Assembly (NCBI RefSeq): GCF_013031405.1
Contig: NZ_WPZY01000005.1
Location: 62,001-126,000, forward strand
Direction: 5' to 3'
DNA from: Ruegeria sp. HKCCD8929
GTDB lineage: Bacteria; Pseudomonadota; Alphaproteobacteria; Rhodobacterales; Rhodobacteraceae
DNA length: 64,000 nucleotides
Position numbers and translations under genes: made by a program. This document shows, piece after piece, positions 1 through 7,946 of this stretch (positions are counted from its first letter, which is position 1; each line of letters opens with the position of its first letter). A model generated the notes under the pieces. It searched no databases. It saw only the letters and a program-made list of their open reading frames with translations, and was not told the DNA's origin.

Positions 1-1
1 T

Positions 2-571
2 GCAGGGTGCACGGATCGCGGCCCCGAGGCCGATCCCGCCACCATCGCCGCCGCAGCCTATCGCGCGCCGGGATCGGCGACGCTAACCCTCTATACCATG
101 GTCAACACCCGCACCGGGTCGGGGGCGCATACCTCGCTGATGATCAACGCGCGTGAACGGATCGTCTTTGACCCGGCGGGATCGTTTTATGCCGATGTGG
201 TGCCCGAGAAGGACGATGTGCTCTACGGCATCACGCCCGCGGTGGAAAAGGCCTATCGCGGCTCGCACGCGCGCTCGACACACCACGTGATCGTACAAAA
301 CGTCGAAGTAACGCCGCAGCAGGCCGAGATCGCCTATCAGCTTGCCAAGCAGATGGGCCCGGTGCCAGGCGCGTACTGTGCCAACTACACCGCTAGGTTG
401 CTGCAGCAGGTGCCGGGGTTCGAGCAGATCGACGTCGTATTCCAGCCGGTGAAACTGTCCGACCAGTTCGGCAGCCTTCCTGGTGTCGTGACCGAGAAAT
501 ACTATGAAAACGACGATGCCGATCTGCAAAAGGGGCTGGCCGAGAACAACGCCCGCCTCAACCAGACCTGA
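2..571 (+). CDS. Lipoprotein of unknown function (5' partial)
   Basis: The frame is open from the first bases of the window, so the start lies upstream. The first visible residues are A-G-C-T-D, which look like the end of a lipobox with Cys at visible codon 3; only the signal peptide would be missing. 189 residues are visible. There is a GAH-TSL motif (visible His43), a stretch predicting beta strands, then GAY-C-ANYT (Cys126). This His-before-Cys order recalls permuted NlpC/P60 (LRAT-like) papain folds, but that is inference only. The gene runs convergently towards azlD, with 3 bases between the stop codons. Function unknown. Confidence 0.75.
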   Translation, partial: AGCTDRGPEADPATIAAAAYRAPGSATLTLYTMVNTRTGSGAHTSLMINARERIVFDPAGSFYADVVPEKDDVLYGITPAVEKAYRGSHARSTHHVIVQNVEVTPQQAEIAYQLAKQMGPVPGAYCANYTARLLQQVPGFEQIDVVFQPVKLSDQFGSLPGVVTEKYYENDDADLQKGLAENNARLNQT

Positions 572-574
572 GGT

Positions 575-907
575 CTATCCCAGCAGATAAAGCAGACTAT
601 AGAGCGTGACGGCACCGGAAAAGATCGCCGCAAGCACGTTCTTGGTAAAGAGCCCCACGACAATCGCCACGGCCGCCGCGCTCATCCGCGGCGCATCCGG
701 CGCGCCTCCGGTGGCGGCGGGCCAGACCACCAGCGGCGCGATCAGTGCAGGCAGAATCGCCACCGCCGTATAGCGCAGATGCCGCAGCAGCCAGGGCGGC
801 ATGGGCCGGTCACCGACAAAGCCGAGAAACACAAAGCGCAGGGCGAAACTGCCCGCGGCCAGCCCGACGATGATGGTCCACATGGTGGTGGGATCGATCT
901 GGCTCAT
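575..907 (-). CDS. azlD: AzlD-family branched-chain amino acid export subunit
   Basis: A 110-residue, very hydrophobic protein with about four membrane segments, the size and composition of AzlD. AzlD partners with AzlC in the inner membrane to export branched-chain amino acids and analogues. Its ATG overlaps the stop of the upstream azlC-like gene by 4 bases (ATGA), the usual azlCD arrangement and the reason this start was chosen; the frame stays open further upstream but only inside azlC. The exported substrate cannot be read from sequence. Confidence 0.85.
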   Translation of the reverse strand: MSQIDPTTMWTIIVGLAAGSFALRFVFLGFVGDRPMPPWLLRHLRYTAVAILPALIAPLVVWPAATGGAPDAPRMSAAAVAIVVGLFTKNVLAAIFSGAVTLYSLLYLLG

Positions 908-1620
908 GCCCGCACCTTCCTGCGCTCCAGCATCACCTCGGCCTGCGCGCCCGCCATCATGCCCGCGCAGCCCGCGATCAGCAGCCCGAGGTTGAACGGC
1001 ACTGCCACGGTCAGCAGCGACACAACGATGGCCACAAGTGCGGCCACCACATGCGGCAGCGTGCGCAGCATCGGCCCGATCATCGACAGAAAGGTGATCG
1101 GCAGCGCGAAATCCAGCGCCCAGCTCTCCGGGATCTGCGTGCCCAGAACAGCCCCCAGAAAGGTGCATAGATACCAGAGCGGCGCGATGGGTGAGATCGA
1201 GCCGAAGAAATAGGCCATCCGCTGCCCGATGCTCATCTGCGGCTCTTTCTCAAACCGCGCGATGGAGCAGGCATAGGACTGATCCACCACGAAATAGGCC
1301 GCGCAGGCCCGCTGCCACAGCGGTGCCGCACCCAGATAAGGGGTCAACGAGGCCGAATACATCGCCACCCGCAGATTCACCGCCAGCGCCGAGGCCAGCA
1401 CGATCAGGGTCGGCGTCTCTTCCTGCAGCAGTTGCAGCGCGGCGAACTGAGCGGCCCCGGCAAACACGGTGGCGGTAAAGGTCATCGTCTGCACGATGTT
1501 CAGCCCGGCCTCGGTGGCGAAAACGCCGAACAGGGTGCCGAAGGGGATAGCCACCAGCACAAAAGGGGCGCCGTCGCGAAAACCCTTCCAGTAGTAGGAA
1601 TTGGATGTGGTGAATGCCAT
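904..1620 (-). CDS. azlC: AzlC-family branched-chain amino acid permease
   Basis: 238 residues with multiple membrane segments and the AzlC-like N-terminal region (FRDGAPFVLVAIPFGTLFG, residues about 14-32). AzlC is the large subunit of the AzlCD export system. It starts with ATG at 1620 and is translationally coupled to azlD through an ATGA overlap. It diverges from fdhD, leaving about 49 bp for both promoters. The substrate range of individual AzlC proteins is not predictable from sequence. Confidence 0.88.
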   Translation of the reverse strand: MAFTTSNSYYWKGFRDGAPFVLVAIPFGTLFGVFATEAGLNIVQTMTFTATVFAGAAQFAALQLLQEETPTLIVLASALAVNLRVAMYSASLTPYLGAAPLWQRACAAYFVVDQSYACSIARFEKEPQMSIGQRMAYFFGSISPIAPLWYLCTFLGAVLGTQIPESWALDFALPITFLSMIGPMLRTLPHVVAALVAIVVSLLTVAVPFNLGLLIAGCAGMMAGAQAEVMLERRKVRA

Positions 1621-1669
1621 GGCTAAATCCTAATGTAGGCGCGACAGCAGTAACGGGCTTGGGAAAGGG

Positions 1670-2557
1670 TTGCAATTGGCCAGAGCGGAAGATCTGTCGG
1701 ACTACATCATCGCCCCCGATCCCGGCGCCGCCCGCCTGACCCGCGCGGTCGACGGCGTGGACCAGAACGGCGCGGCCAGCCACATTTCGGTGGTCGAGGA
1801 ACGCCCCCTGACGATCTTTCTCAACGCGCAGGAGATCGTGACGGCGATGACCATCGGCGATTATCCCGAATACCTGGCGTTGGGCTTTCTGCGCAATCAG
1901 GGCATGTTGCGCGACGATGATAAGATCACCGGGGTCGATTACGACGACGATCTGGAAACCGTCGTGGTGCGCACCGCCACCCAGACCTCCTACGAGGACA
2001 AGCTGAAGAAAAAGACCCGCACCAGCGGCTGCGCCGTGGGCACCGTGTTCGGCGACATGATGGAGGGGCTTGAGGGCGTGCGCCTGCCGCAGGTCCCGGT
2101 CCGCACCTCGTGGCTCTACGACCTGGCCGCCAAGATCAACCGCACCCCGTCGCTCTATCTTGAGGCCGGGGCGATCCACGGCACGGTGCTGTGCCACCAG
2201 AACCGCCCTCTGGTCTACATGGAGGACGTGGGCCGCCACAACGCGGTGGACAAGATCGCGGGCTGGATGCTGTCCGAGCGCGTGGGGGCCGACGACAAGA
2301 TCCTCTACACCACCGGACGGCTGACGTCCGAGATGGTGATCAAGACCGCGATGATGGGTATCCCGGTGCTGGCCTCACGCTCAGGCTTCACCGCCTGGGG
2401 CGTCGAGATCGCGCGCGAGGTCGGCCTGACCCTGATCGGCCGCATGCGCGGGCAACGCTTCGTGTGCCTGTCGGGCGAGGACCGGCTGCTACGGGATGTG
2501 GACCCGGCGACTGTGCCGGTCGAAGACAAGAAACATCGCAGGAAGAGTGCGGGATGA
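1670..2557 (+). CDS. fdhD: Formate dehydrogenase accessory sulfurtransferase FdhD
   Basis: FdhD passes sulfur from IscS to the molybdenum cofactor, which formate dehydrogenase needs for activity. The hallmark EDVGRHNAVDKI is present near residues 185-196. The start is TTG at 1670 behind GGGAAAGGG; no ATG lies near. 295 residues, normal length. The catalytic loop reads TSG-C121-AVG: the first Cys of the family CxxC is present at the same number as in E. coli, but the second is replaced by Gly124. The stop overlaps the next start (ATGA), heading a molybdenum-cofactor gene chain. Confidence 0.93.
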   Translation: MQLARAEDLSDYIIAPDPGAARLTRAVDGVDQNGAASHISVVEERPLTIFLNAQEIVTAMTIGDYPEYLALGFLRNQGMLRDDDKITGVDYDDDLETVVVRTATQTSYEDKLKKKTRTSGCAVGTVFGDMMEGLEGVRLPQVPVRTSWLYDLAAKINRTPSLYLEAGAIHGTVLCHQNRPLVYMEDVGRHNAVDKIAGWMLSERVGADDKILYTTGRLTSEMVIKTAMMGIPVLASRSGFTAWGVEIAREVGLTLIGRMRGQRFVCLSGEDRLLRDVDPATVPVEDKKHRRKSAG

Positions 2558-3048
2558 CATACGCGCATTTTGGGATCACGCTTCTCGGCGTTCTGATCAT
2601 TATCGCTATGACGACGCTGATTTTTTTGGCGCTCAGGCACTACGAGCGAACCAAGATGCGATTGTTCGACGGCATGGCCGCCCTGCCAGATGCAAAGCTG
2701 AATGCGCTGGGCTGGACTCCGAAAGAGGCGGTGACGTTCTGGCATATCAAAAGCTGGCGACGGATCGGATGGATCGAGGCATCGCGGCGCCACAACGAGA
2801 TGTCCACGACGTTGCAGCGGGTCCTGCTCCGGGGGCTGCCAAAACACAGTGACGTCCCCGAAACGGCCAAACGCGCGGCATTGCAGTACCGGCTGTATTT
2901 CTTCCTTGGCCTGATGCCGGTGGCGGGCCTCATCTTTTTGTCCGCGCTTCTCAGATATCCGGTGTTATGGGTCGCCATGCCTCTCCTTGTCCTGTTCCCA
3001 TTGCAGAAATTTCAACGATGGCCCTCAGAGAATGAGGTGGCGTCATGA
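2554..3048 (+). CDS. Membrane protein of unknown function inside the Mo-cofactor operon
   Basis: 164 residues. One membrane segment at residues about 5-27, a soluble basic/aromatic middle part, and two close membrane segments at about 115-155. I recognise no family. The start overlaps the fdhD stop (ATGA) and its own stop overlaps the mobA start (ATGA), so it is co-translated with cofactor genes. Its base composition and codon use (for example ctt, ttt and cga codons) are less GC-rich than both neighbours, which suggests later arrival. A role in formate dehydrogenase or cofactor work is only inferred from position. Confidence 0.8.
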   Translation: MTYAHFGITLLGVLIIIAMTTLIFLALRHYERTKMRLFDGMAALPDAKLNALGWTPKEAVTFWHIKSWRRIGWIEASRRHNEMSTTLQRVLLRGLPKHSDVPETAKRAALQYRLYFFLGLMPVAGLIFLSALLRYPVLWVAMPLLVLFPLQKFQRWPSENEVAS

Positions 3049-3680
3049 CCCAACCACTCGGCATCATCCTGGCCGGGGGGCTCGCCACGCGCATGGGCGG
3101 CGGCGACAAGGGGTTGCTGACCCTCGGCGGGCAGACCCTGCTGGCCCATATCATTGACCGGCTGGGGCCGCAGGTGGCGGGGCTGGCGCTCAATGCCAAT
3201 GGCGATCCCGAACGCTTCGCGGGTCTCGGCCTGCCGGTGATCGCCGACTCCATCGAAGGTTTCGCCGGGCCTCTGGCGGGCGTTCTGGCGGGCCTCGACT
3301 GGGCGGCAGAGCAGGGGGCCGATGCCATCGTCACCGCCGCCGCCGATACCCCGTTCTTTCCGCGCGATCTGGTGGCGCGCCTGATGGCCGACGCCGAGGG
3401 GCAGACGCACCCGCTGGTGCTGGCCACCACTCCACGCACGGGGGCGGAGTTGAAATCGGGCGGCAAGGTCAACCGGCACCCGACCTTCGGCCTCTGGCCC
3501 GTTGCCCTGCGCGACGATCTGCGCGCGGCGCTGAACGACGGCCTGCGCAAGGTGGTTCTCTGGACCGACAAGCATGGCGGGCGCGAGACGCTGTTTCCGG
3601 TCGATCCGTTCGACCCGTTCTTCAACGTCAACACGCCCGAGGATCTCACCCGGGCCGAAACCTTGCTGGAGCAGGCATGA
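3045..3680 (+). CDS. mobA: Molybdenum cofactor guanylyltransferase MobA
   Basis: MobA joins GMP to molybdopterin to give the MGD form used by DMSO-reductase-family enzymes such as formate dehydrogenase. The nucleotidyltransferase signature I-LAGG-LATRMGGGDKGLL is near the N-terminus (residues about 6-26) and AAADTPFF carries the metal-binding Asp. 211 residues, normal for MobA. Start ATG overlaps the previous stop, and its stop overlaps mobB (ATGA). Confidence 0.95.
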   Translation: MTQPLGIILAGGLATRMGGGDKGLLTLGGQTLLAHIIDRLGPQVAGLALNANGDPERFAGLGLPVIADSIEGFAGPLAGVLAGLDWAAEQGADAIVTAAADTPFFPRDLVARLMADAEGQTHPLVLATTPRTGAELKSGGKVNRHPTFGLWPVALRDDLRAALNDGLRKVVLWTDKHGGRETLFPVDPFDPFFNVNTPEDLTRAETLLEQA

Positions 3681-4168
3681 GGGTCTACGGTGTCACCGGC
3701 TGGAAGAACGCCGGCAAGACCGGGCTGATAGAACGGCTGGTGGCCGAGATCACCGGGCGGGGCTTCAGCGTTTCGACCGTCAAGCACGCGCACCACTCCT
3801 TCGACGTGGACCACCCGGGCCGCGACAGCTATCGCCACCGGCAGGCGGGGGCCGCCGAGGTGCTGCTGGCCTCGCAATACCGCGTCGCTCACATGCAAGA
3901 GTTGTGCGGCGCACCCGAGCCGCCCCTCTCCGACCTGCTCCAACGCCTCTCACCGGTCGATCTGGTCCTGATCGAGGGCTACAAGCGCGAACGCCACCCC
4001 AAGATCGAGGCCTACCGCGCCGCGCCCGGCAATGACCTGATCGCCCCGGGGGATGACACCATCCGCGCCGTGGCAAGCGATACGCCGCTGGATCTGGACC
4101 GCCCGGTGTTCGATCTGAACGACACGAGCCGCATCGCCGATTTCATCCTGGCCGAGGTCGGCCTGTGA
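3677..4168 (+). CDS. mobB: Molybdopterin-guanine dinucleotide biosynthesis protein MobB
   Basis: A GTP-binding accessory protein of MGD synthesis. A P-loop of the form G-W-K-N-A-G-K-T stands at residues about 6-13, followed by TVKHAHHSFDVD and, further on, DLVLIEGYKRE, all typical of MobB. 163 residues, usual size. Overlaps mobA upstream and the moeA fusion gene downstream, so the three are translationally coupled. Confidence 0.94.
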   Translation: MRVYGVTGWKNAGKTGLIERLVAEITGRGFSVSTVKHAHHSFDVDHPGRDSYRHRQAGAAEVLLASQYRVAHMQELCGAPEPPLSDLLQRLSPVDLVLIEGYKRERHPKIEAYRAAPGNDLIAPGDDTIRAVASDTPLDLDRPVFDLNDTSRIADFILAEVGL

Positions 4169-6234
4169 CCCCCTTCCGGACCTTCGCCATGGTGGACTGG
4201 TCCGGAGGCAACGACACCGGTCCAACCCCGCGCAAGGATGCGATCTGGGCCTGCGTCGTCCGCGACGGCAACGCGGTCGAGCCGGTCTATCTGCGCAACC
4301 GGGCACTGGCAGAGAATTGGCTCGCAGACCTGATCGAGGCCGAGACAAGCGCGGGCCGTCGCCTGTTTCTGGGCTTCGATTTTCCCTTCGGCTACCCGCG
4401 CGGTTTCGCCCGCGCGCTGACCGGGTCAGACGACCCGCTGACCCTGTGGGACTGGTTCGAGGCGCGGATCGAGGATGCGCCCAAGGCCAACAACCGCTTC
4501 GATCTGGCTGGAGAGATCAACCGCCGTTTCGGCGGGCGCGGCCCGTTCTGGGCCAATGGGCTCAAGCGCGACATCGAGGGGCTGCCGCGCCGCAAAGACA
4601 CCTATCACAATCCGTTTCCGGACCGTCGCGCGGTCGAGCATTTGGCCAAAGGCAGCTTCACGTGTTGGCAGATGGCCGGGGCGGGAGCCGTGGGCAGTCA
4701 GGTGATGATGGGCCTGCCGGTCCTGACCCGCCTGTGCCGCCGGTTTGCCGGGCAAGTGGCGGTGTGGCCTTATGAGGCACTGGACAAACCGGTGGCCTTC
4801 GTCGAAATCTGGCCCTCGCTGACGCTGGGTGCGGCGCCCGAAGGGCGGATCAAGGATGCCTGGCAGGTGGAACAGGTGGCGCTCGATCTGGCGCATTTGC
4901 CGCCCGAGGACCTGGCGCGGCAACTGGACGTGAGCGCAGCAGAGGAAGGCTGGATCTTGGGTGTGAAACAGAACAGGCCGGATATCGCGCCGCCGCCCCT
5001 GCGCAACGACTGTTTTGCGCTTCCAGCGGGGGTGAACTGGACCCCGGTGGATGACGCGCTGGCGCTGCTGCGGGACCGGCTGGGCCCGGTGACCGGTGTC
5101 AAGACGGTGCCGTTGGGGCAGGCGCTGGGCCGGGTTCTGGCGCAGGATGTCGTGGCCAAACGCTCGAACCCGCCGCAGCCCAATACCGCCGTTGACGGAT
5201 ATGGGTTCGCCGGGGCGATCCCGGACGGAGAACACGTGATGCCGCTGCTCGAGGGCCGCGCGGCGGCCGGTATCCCCTTCGACGGCACCGTGCCCCCCGG
5301 CAACGCTCTGCGTGTACTGACTGGCGCGGCCCTGCCCGAGGGGGTTGAGACCGTGATTCTGGAAGAGGATGTGACCGTACAAGACAACCACATCGCCTTT
5401 CGCGGCCCCCTCAAGCGCGGCGCCAACGCCCGCAAGGCGGGCGAGGATGTGAAGGCCGGAGAGATCGCCCTGACCGCCGGGCGCCGGGTGACCCCGGCGG
5501 ATCTCGCGCTGTTGTCGGCGGTCGGGCTGGCCGAGGTGCAGGCGCGCCGGCCCCTGCGGGTCGCTGTGGTGTCGACCGGAGATGAACTGGTCGAGCCGGG
5601 GCAGGCGGCGGGGCCGGGGCAGATCTTCGACGCCAACCGTCCGATGCTGCTGGCGATGGCCGACCGCTTCGGGTTCGACACCGTGGATATGGGTCGCATC
5701 GCCGATGACCGCGTCGCCCTGCGCGCGGCATTGGATACGGCGGCAGACACGGCGGATGTCATCCTGACCAGCGGTGGCGCCTCGGCGGGGGACGAAGATC
5801 ATGTCTCGGCTCTGCTGCAAGAGGCCGGGGCGCTGCAGGAATGGCGCATCGCGCTGAAACCCGGACGGCCTCTGGCGCTGGGCATGTGGAACGGCACCCC
5901 GGTCTTTGGCTTGCCCGGCAACCCGGTGGCGGCGATGGTCTGCACGCTGATCTTCGCCCGCCCCGCCATGGGGTTGATGGCGGGCGAGGGCTGGCACGAG
6001 CCGCAAGGCTTCGATGTCCCCGCCGCCTTCGAGAAACGCAAGAAACCGGGCCGCCGCGAATACCTGCGCGCGCGGGTGCGGGACGGCAGGGCCGAGGTCT
6101 TTCACTCCGAAGGCTCGGGCCGGATCAGTGGGCTGAGTTGGGCCGAGGGGCTGGTCGAAATTGAAGACGGCGAACGCCACATCCGCCCCGGCGACCCGGT
6201 GCGGTTCATCCCTTACGGAAGTTTCGGGTTGTGA
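4165..6234 (+). CDS. moeA: MoeA molybdotransferase with an extra N-terminal DUF429-like domain
   Basis: 689 residues, about 280 more than ordinary MoeA. Residues about 290-689 are a full MoeA, which inserts molybdate into adenylylated molybdopterin: NTAVDGYGF, DANRPMLLAM, TSGGASAGDEDHV and GLPGNPVAAMVC are all present. Residues 1-270 form a separate domain with VDWSGG (Asp11), FDFPFGYP (Asp72), VEIWPS (Glu214) and EGWILG, an order that fits DUF429/RNase-H-like proteins. That assignment is my inference from motifs. Start GTG at 4165 overlaps the mobB stop (GTGA); the stop overlaps the GNAT start the same way. Confidence 0.92.
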   Translation: MTPFRTFAMVDWSGGNDTGPTPRKDAIWACVVRDGNAVEPVYLRNRALAENWLADLIEAETSAGRRLFLGFDFPFGYPRGFARALTGSDDPLTLWDWFEARIEDAPKANNRFDLAGEINRRFGGRGPFWANGLKRDIEGLPRRKDTYHNPFPDRRAVEHLAKGSFTCWQMAGAGAVGSQVMMGLPVLTRLCRRFAGQVAVWPYEALDKPVAFVEIWPSLTLGAAPEGRIKDAWQVEQVALDLAHLPPEDLARQLDVSAAEEGWILGVKQNRPDIAPPPLRNDCFALPAGVNWTPVDDALALLRDRLGPVTGVKTVPLGQALGRVLAQDVVAKRSNPPQPNTAVDGYGFAGAIPDGEHVMPLLEGRAAAGIPFDGTVPPGNALRVLTGAALPEGVETVILEEDVTVQDNHIAFRGPLKRGANARKAGEDVKAGEIALTAGRRVTPADLALLSAVGLAEVQARRPLRVAVVSTGDELVEPGQAAGPGQIFDANRPMLLAMADRFGFDTVDMGRIADDRVALRAALDTAADTADVILTSGGASAGDEDHVSALLQEAGALQEWRIALKPGRPLALGMWNGTPVFGLPGNPVAAMVCTLIFARPAMGLMAGEGWHEPQGFDVPAAFEKRKKPGRREYLRARVRDGRAEVFHSEGSGRISGLSWAEGLVEIEDGERHIRPGDPVRFIPYGSFGL

Positions 6235-6821
6235 CCACCATGGTGATGCCCGGCTTTGCCGAGGCCGAGCGGGCTCAGGCCGCACGGCTGTTCTGGCAGG
6301 CCTTCGCGGCCAAGCTGGGCAAGGTCATGGGCCCCGAGGACAAGGCGCTGCGGTTCTTCGAGGCGGCGCTGGACCCGCGGTTCGCGCTGGTGGCGCGGGA
6401 TGACGACGGGCGCTTGCTGGGGCTGGTCGGGTTCAAGACGGAAGAGGGCGGGCTGACGGATGCGGGCCTGCGCGATCTAGCGCAGGTCTATGGCTGGTTC
6501 GGCAGCCTCTGGCGGGCGGTGGTTCTGAGCGTGCTCGAGCGCAAACTGCAACCCGGTGTGTTTCAGATGGACGGAATTTTCGTGGACACCGCGGCGCGGG
6601 GGCGGGGCGTGGGCACCGCCTTGTTCGACGCGGTGTGTGCTGAGGCCGAAGCGCGCGGAATGCGTGAGGTGCAGCTTGACGTGATTGACACAAATCCCCG
6701 TGCGCGCGCGCTTTATGAGCGGGTGGGGTTCAAAGTCATAGGCGAAGAGGAAACCGGGCCGCTGCGTCCGCTCTTCGGGTTCCGCAAGGCCACCCGGATG
6801 AGCAGGCCGGTTTCCCGCTGA
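6231..6821 (+). CDS. GNAT-family N-acetyltransferase
   Basis: The acetyl-CoA binding motif RGRGVGTALF (residues about 123-132) and the following DVIDTNPRARALYERVGF are classic GNAT signatures. 196 residues. The GTG start at 6231 gives a GTGA overlap with moeA, the same joint used one gene earlier; an ATG at 6240 is possible. The substrate is unknown. Its place at the end of the Mo-cofactor chain does not by itself tie it to that pathway. Confidence 0.88.
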   Translation: MTTMVMPGFAEAERAQAARLFWQAFAAKLGKVMGPEDKALRFFEAALDPRFALVARDDDGRLLGLVGFKTEEGGLTDAGLRDLAQVYGWFGSLWRAVVLSVLERKLQPGVFQMDGIFVDTAARGRGVGTALFDAVCAEAEARGMREVQLDVIDTNPRARALYERVGFKVIGEEETGPLRPLFGFRKATRMSRPVSR

Positions 6822-6835
6822 CACCGGGCGCGGGC

Positions 6836-6896
6836 AAGCCGCTTGGAAGCGGCTTAAGCGGTTTTCAAACCGCTTCAAGGCGTTTGCAAACGCCTT
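6836..6896. repeat. Triple-hairpin intergenic repeat, copy A (reversed order)
   Basis: Three consecutive perfect inverted repeats with 9-bp arms and 2-base loops: AAGCCGCTT/AAGCGGCTT (6836-6855), AAGCGGTTT/AAACCGCTT (6856-6875), AAGGCGTTT/AAACGCCTT (6877-6896). The same three hairpins occur at 35016-35077 and 56642-56706 in the opposite order. It sits between the convergent ends of the GNAT gene and the membrane protein gene. Confidence 0.92.
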
Positions 6897-6899
6897 TCT

Positions 6900-6920
6900 G
6901 CGCTGCAAGGAAAGCAGCGC
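6900..6920. terminator. Hairpin between convergent genes (possible terminator)
   Basis: GCGCTGC (6900-6906), a 7-base loop, and GCAGCGC (6914-6920), four bases before the stop of the minus-strand gene. No strong T-run follows on either strand, so terminator function is only possible. Confidence 0.4.
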
Positions 6921-6923
6921 GCG

Positions 6924-7934
6924 TCAGTCGAAGGTTCCGGCCACCCGGCCCAGCAGCATGAAGGCGCGGGCGGTGCGGGTTTCGCTGAGGCCCGAGATTT
7001 CGGCATCCGTTGCCTCGGCCTCGAACTCGACGAACATCTGGTCGAACCGGCGGAGAAAATGATGCGCTGCATCGCGAAAGATCGGGTCCTGTTTCAACCG
7101 GCCAGCGGTCAGGGCCAGCGACGACCTGTCCCGGATCCCACCCAGTGCCGCAACCGCACGGCCCCGCACCCCATGGGCAAACTGGCGCCAGATCTCGGGC
7201 CGGGCCATGTCGGGGCGCAGATCGTCCATATAGATGCCCTCCTGGCTCAGCAGGGTCAGAACGTCCTGTGCGGCCTGGATCAGCTGCGCCGCCTTGCGGT
7301 CCTTCAGCGCCCGGCGCAGCGCGGCGAAGCCTTCGGTGTCCTCGGTCGTTTCCGGGAAATGCAGGGCGCGGATGAATTCTTCGGTCGAAAGCGGCGGCGA
7401 CAGCGCCTCGGCGGGGGTGCCCAGCTCCAGCGACCCCTGATCCCCGGCACCGCCTCGCGCCCCGCGCAGCGAGGGCAGAACAACACGCGACGTCTCCCGG
7501 CGCTTGGTCGAGAACGTGGCCAGCGCGGTTTCGGTCTTTTTCGTCGCCTCGGCGATCTCGTCCAGCTTACGGGTGACCGAGGGCTCATGTGTGATCGCGG
7601 CGCGCTGCTGTTGCACCACATAGGCGTTGCGGATCGCGTCGATGGCGGTCTGCAGACGCTGGCTTTCCTCACGCATCACCCGCGCCGTCCGCATCGCCGT
7701 CGCGGCCACCCAGATCATCGCGACCGGCATGAAGACGGCCAGCATGGTGACCAGAAAGCTGCCATCGCGGGGCTCGGGGTTCAGCACAAAGACCACGACG
7801 GCGAAGGCCAGCCACAGCAGGCTCAGCAGGATCGCGGCAATCTCGATCCCGGTGACGGCGGGCCGCCCGGGGCGGTCGTAGATCCCCAGCGAGGTCGGAT
7901 GGGCCGAATCAGGATCTGGCGTCTGGCCGGACAT
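6924..7934 (-). CDS. Membrane protein of unknown function
   Basis: 336 residues. Two membrane segments near the N-terminus (about 29-52 and 59-81) are followed by a long cytoplasmic part that starts as a likely coiled coil (about 85-150, rich in E, Q, R) and continues as a helical domain. No catalytic motif seen. I do not recognise a named family. Downstream of greA on the same strand with 12 bp between, so co-transcription is likely. Confidence 0.8.
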   Translation of the reverse strand: MSGQTPDPDSAHPTSLGIYDRPGRPAVTGIEIAAILLSLLWLAFAVVVFVLNPEPRDGSFLVTMLAVFMPVAMIWVAATAMRTARVMREESQRLQTAIDAIRNAYVVQQQRAAITHEPSVTRKLDEIAEATKKTETALATFSTKRRETSRVVLPSLRGARGGAGDQGSLELGTPAEALSPPLSTEEFIRALHFPETTEDTEGFAALRRALKDRKAAQLIQAAQDVLTLLSQEGIYMDDLRPDMARPEIWRQFAHGVRGRAVAALGGIRDRSSLALTAGRLKQDPIFRDAAHHFLRRFDQMFVEFEAEATDAEISGLSETRTARAFMLLGRVAGTFD

Positions 7935-7946
7935 GTGAAAGCTCCG

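Noticed and set aside
575-1168. A 197-codon version of the AzlD gene
   Set aside because: The first 87 codons lie inside azlC in another frame and resemble no AzlD; the start at 907 with ATGA overlap is the family form.
6836-6920. The repeat cluster as a CRISPR array
   Set aside because: There are no spacers of constant length, the units are palindromes that differ from each other, and no cas gene is present.
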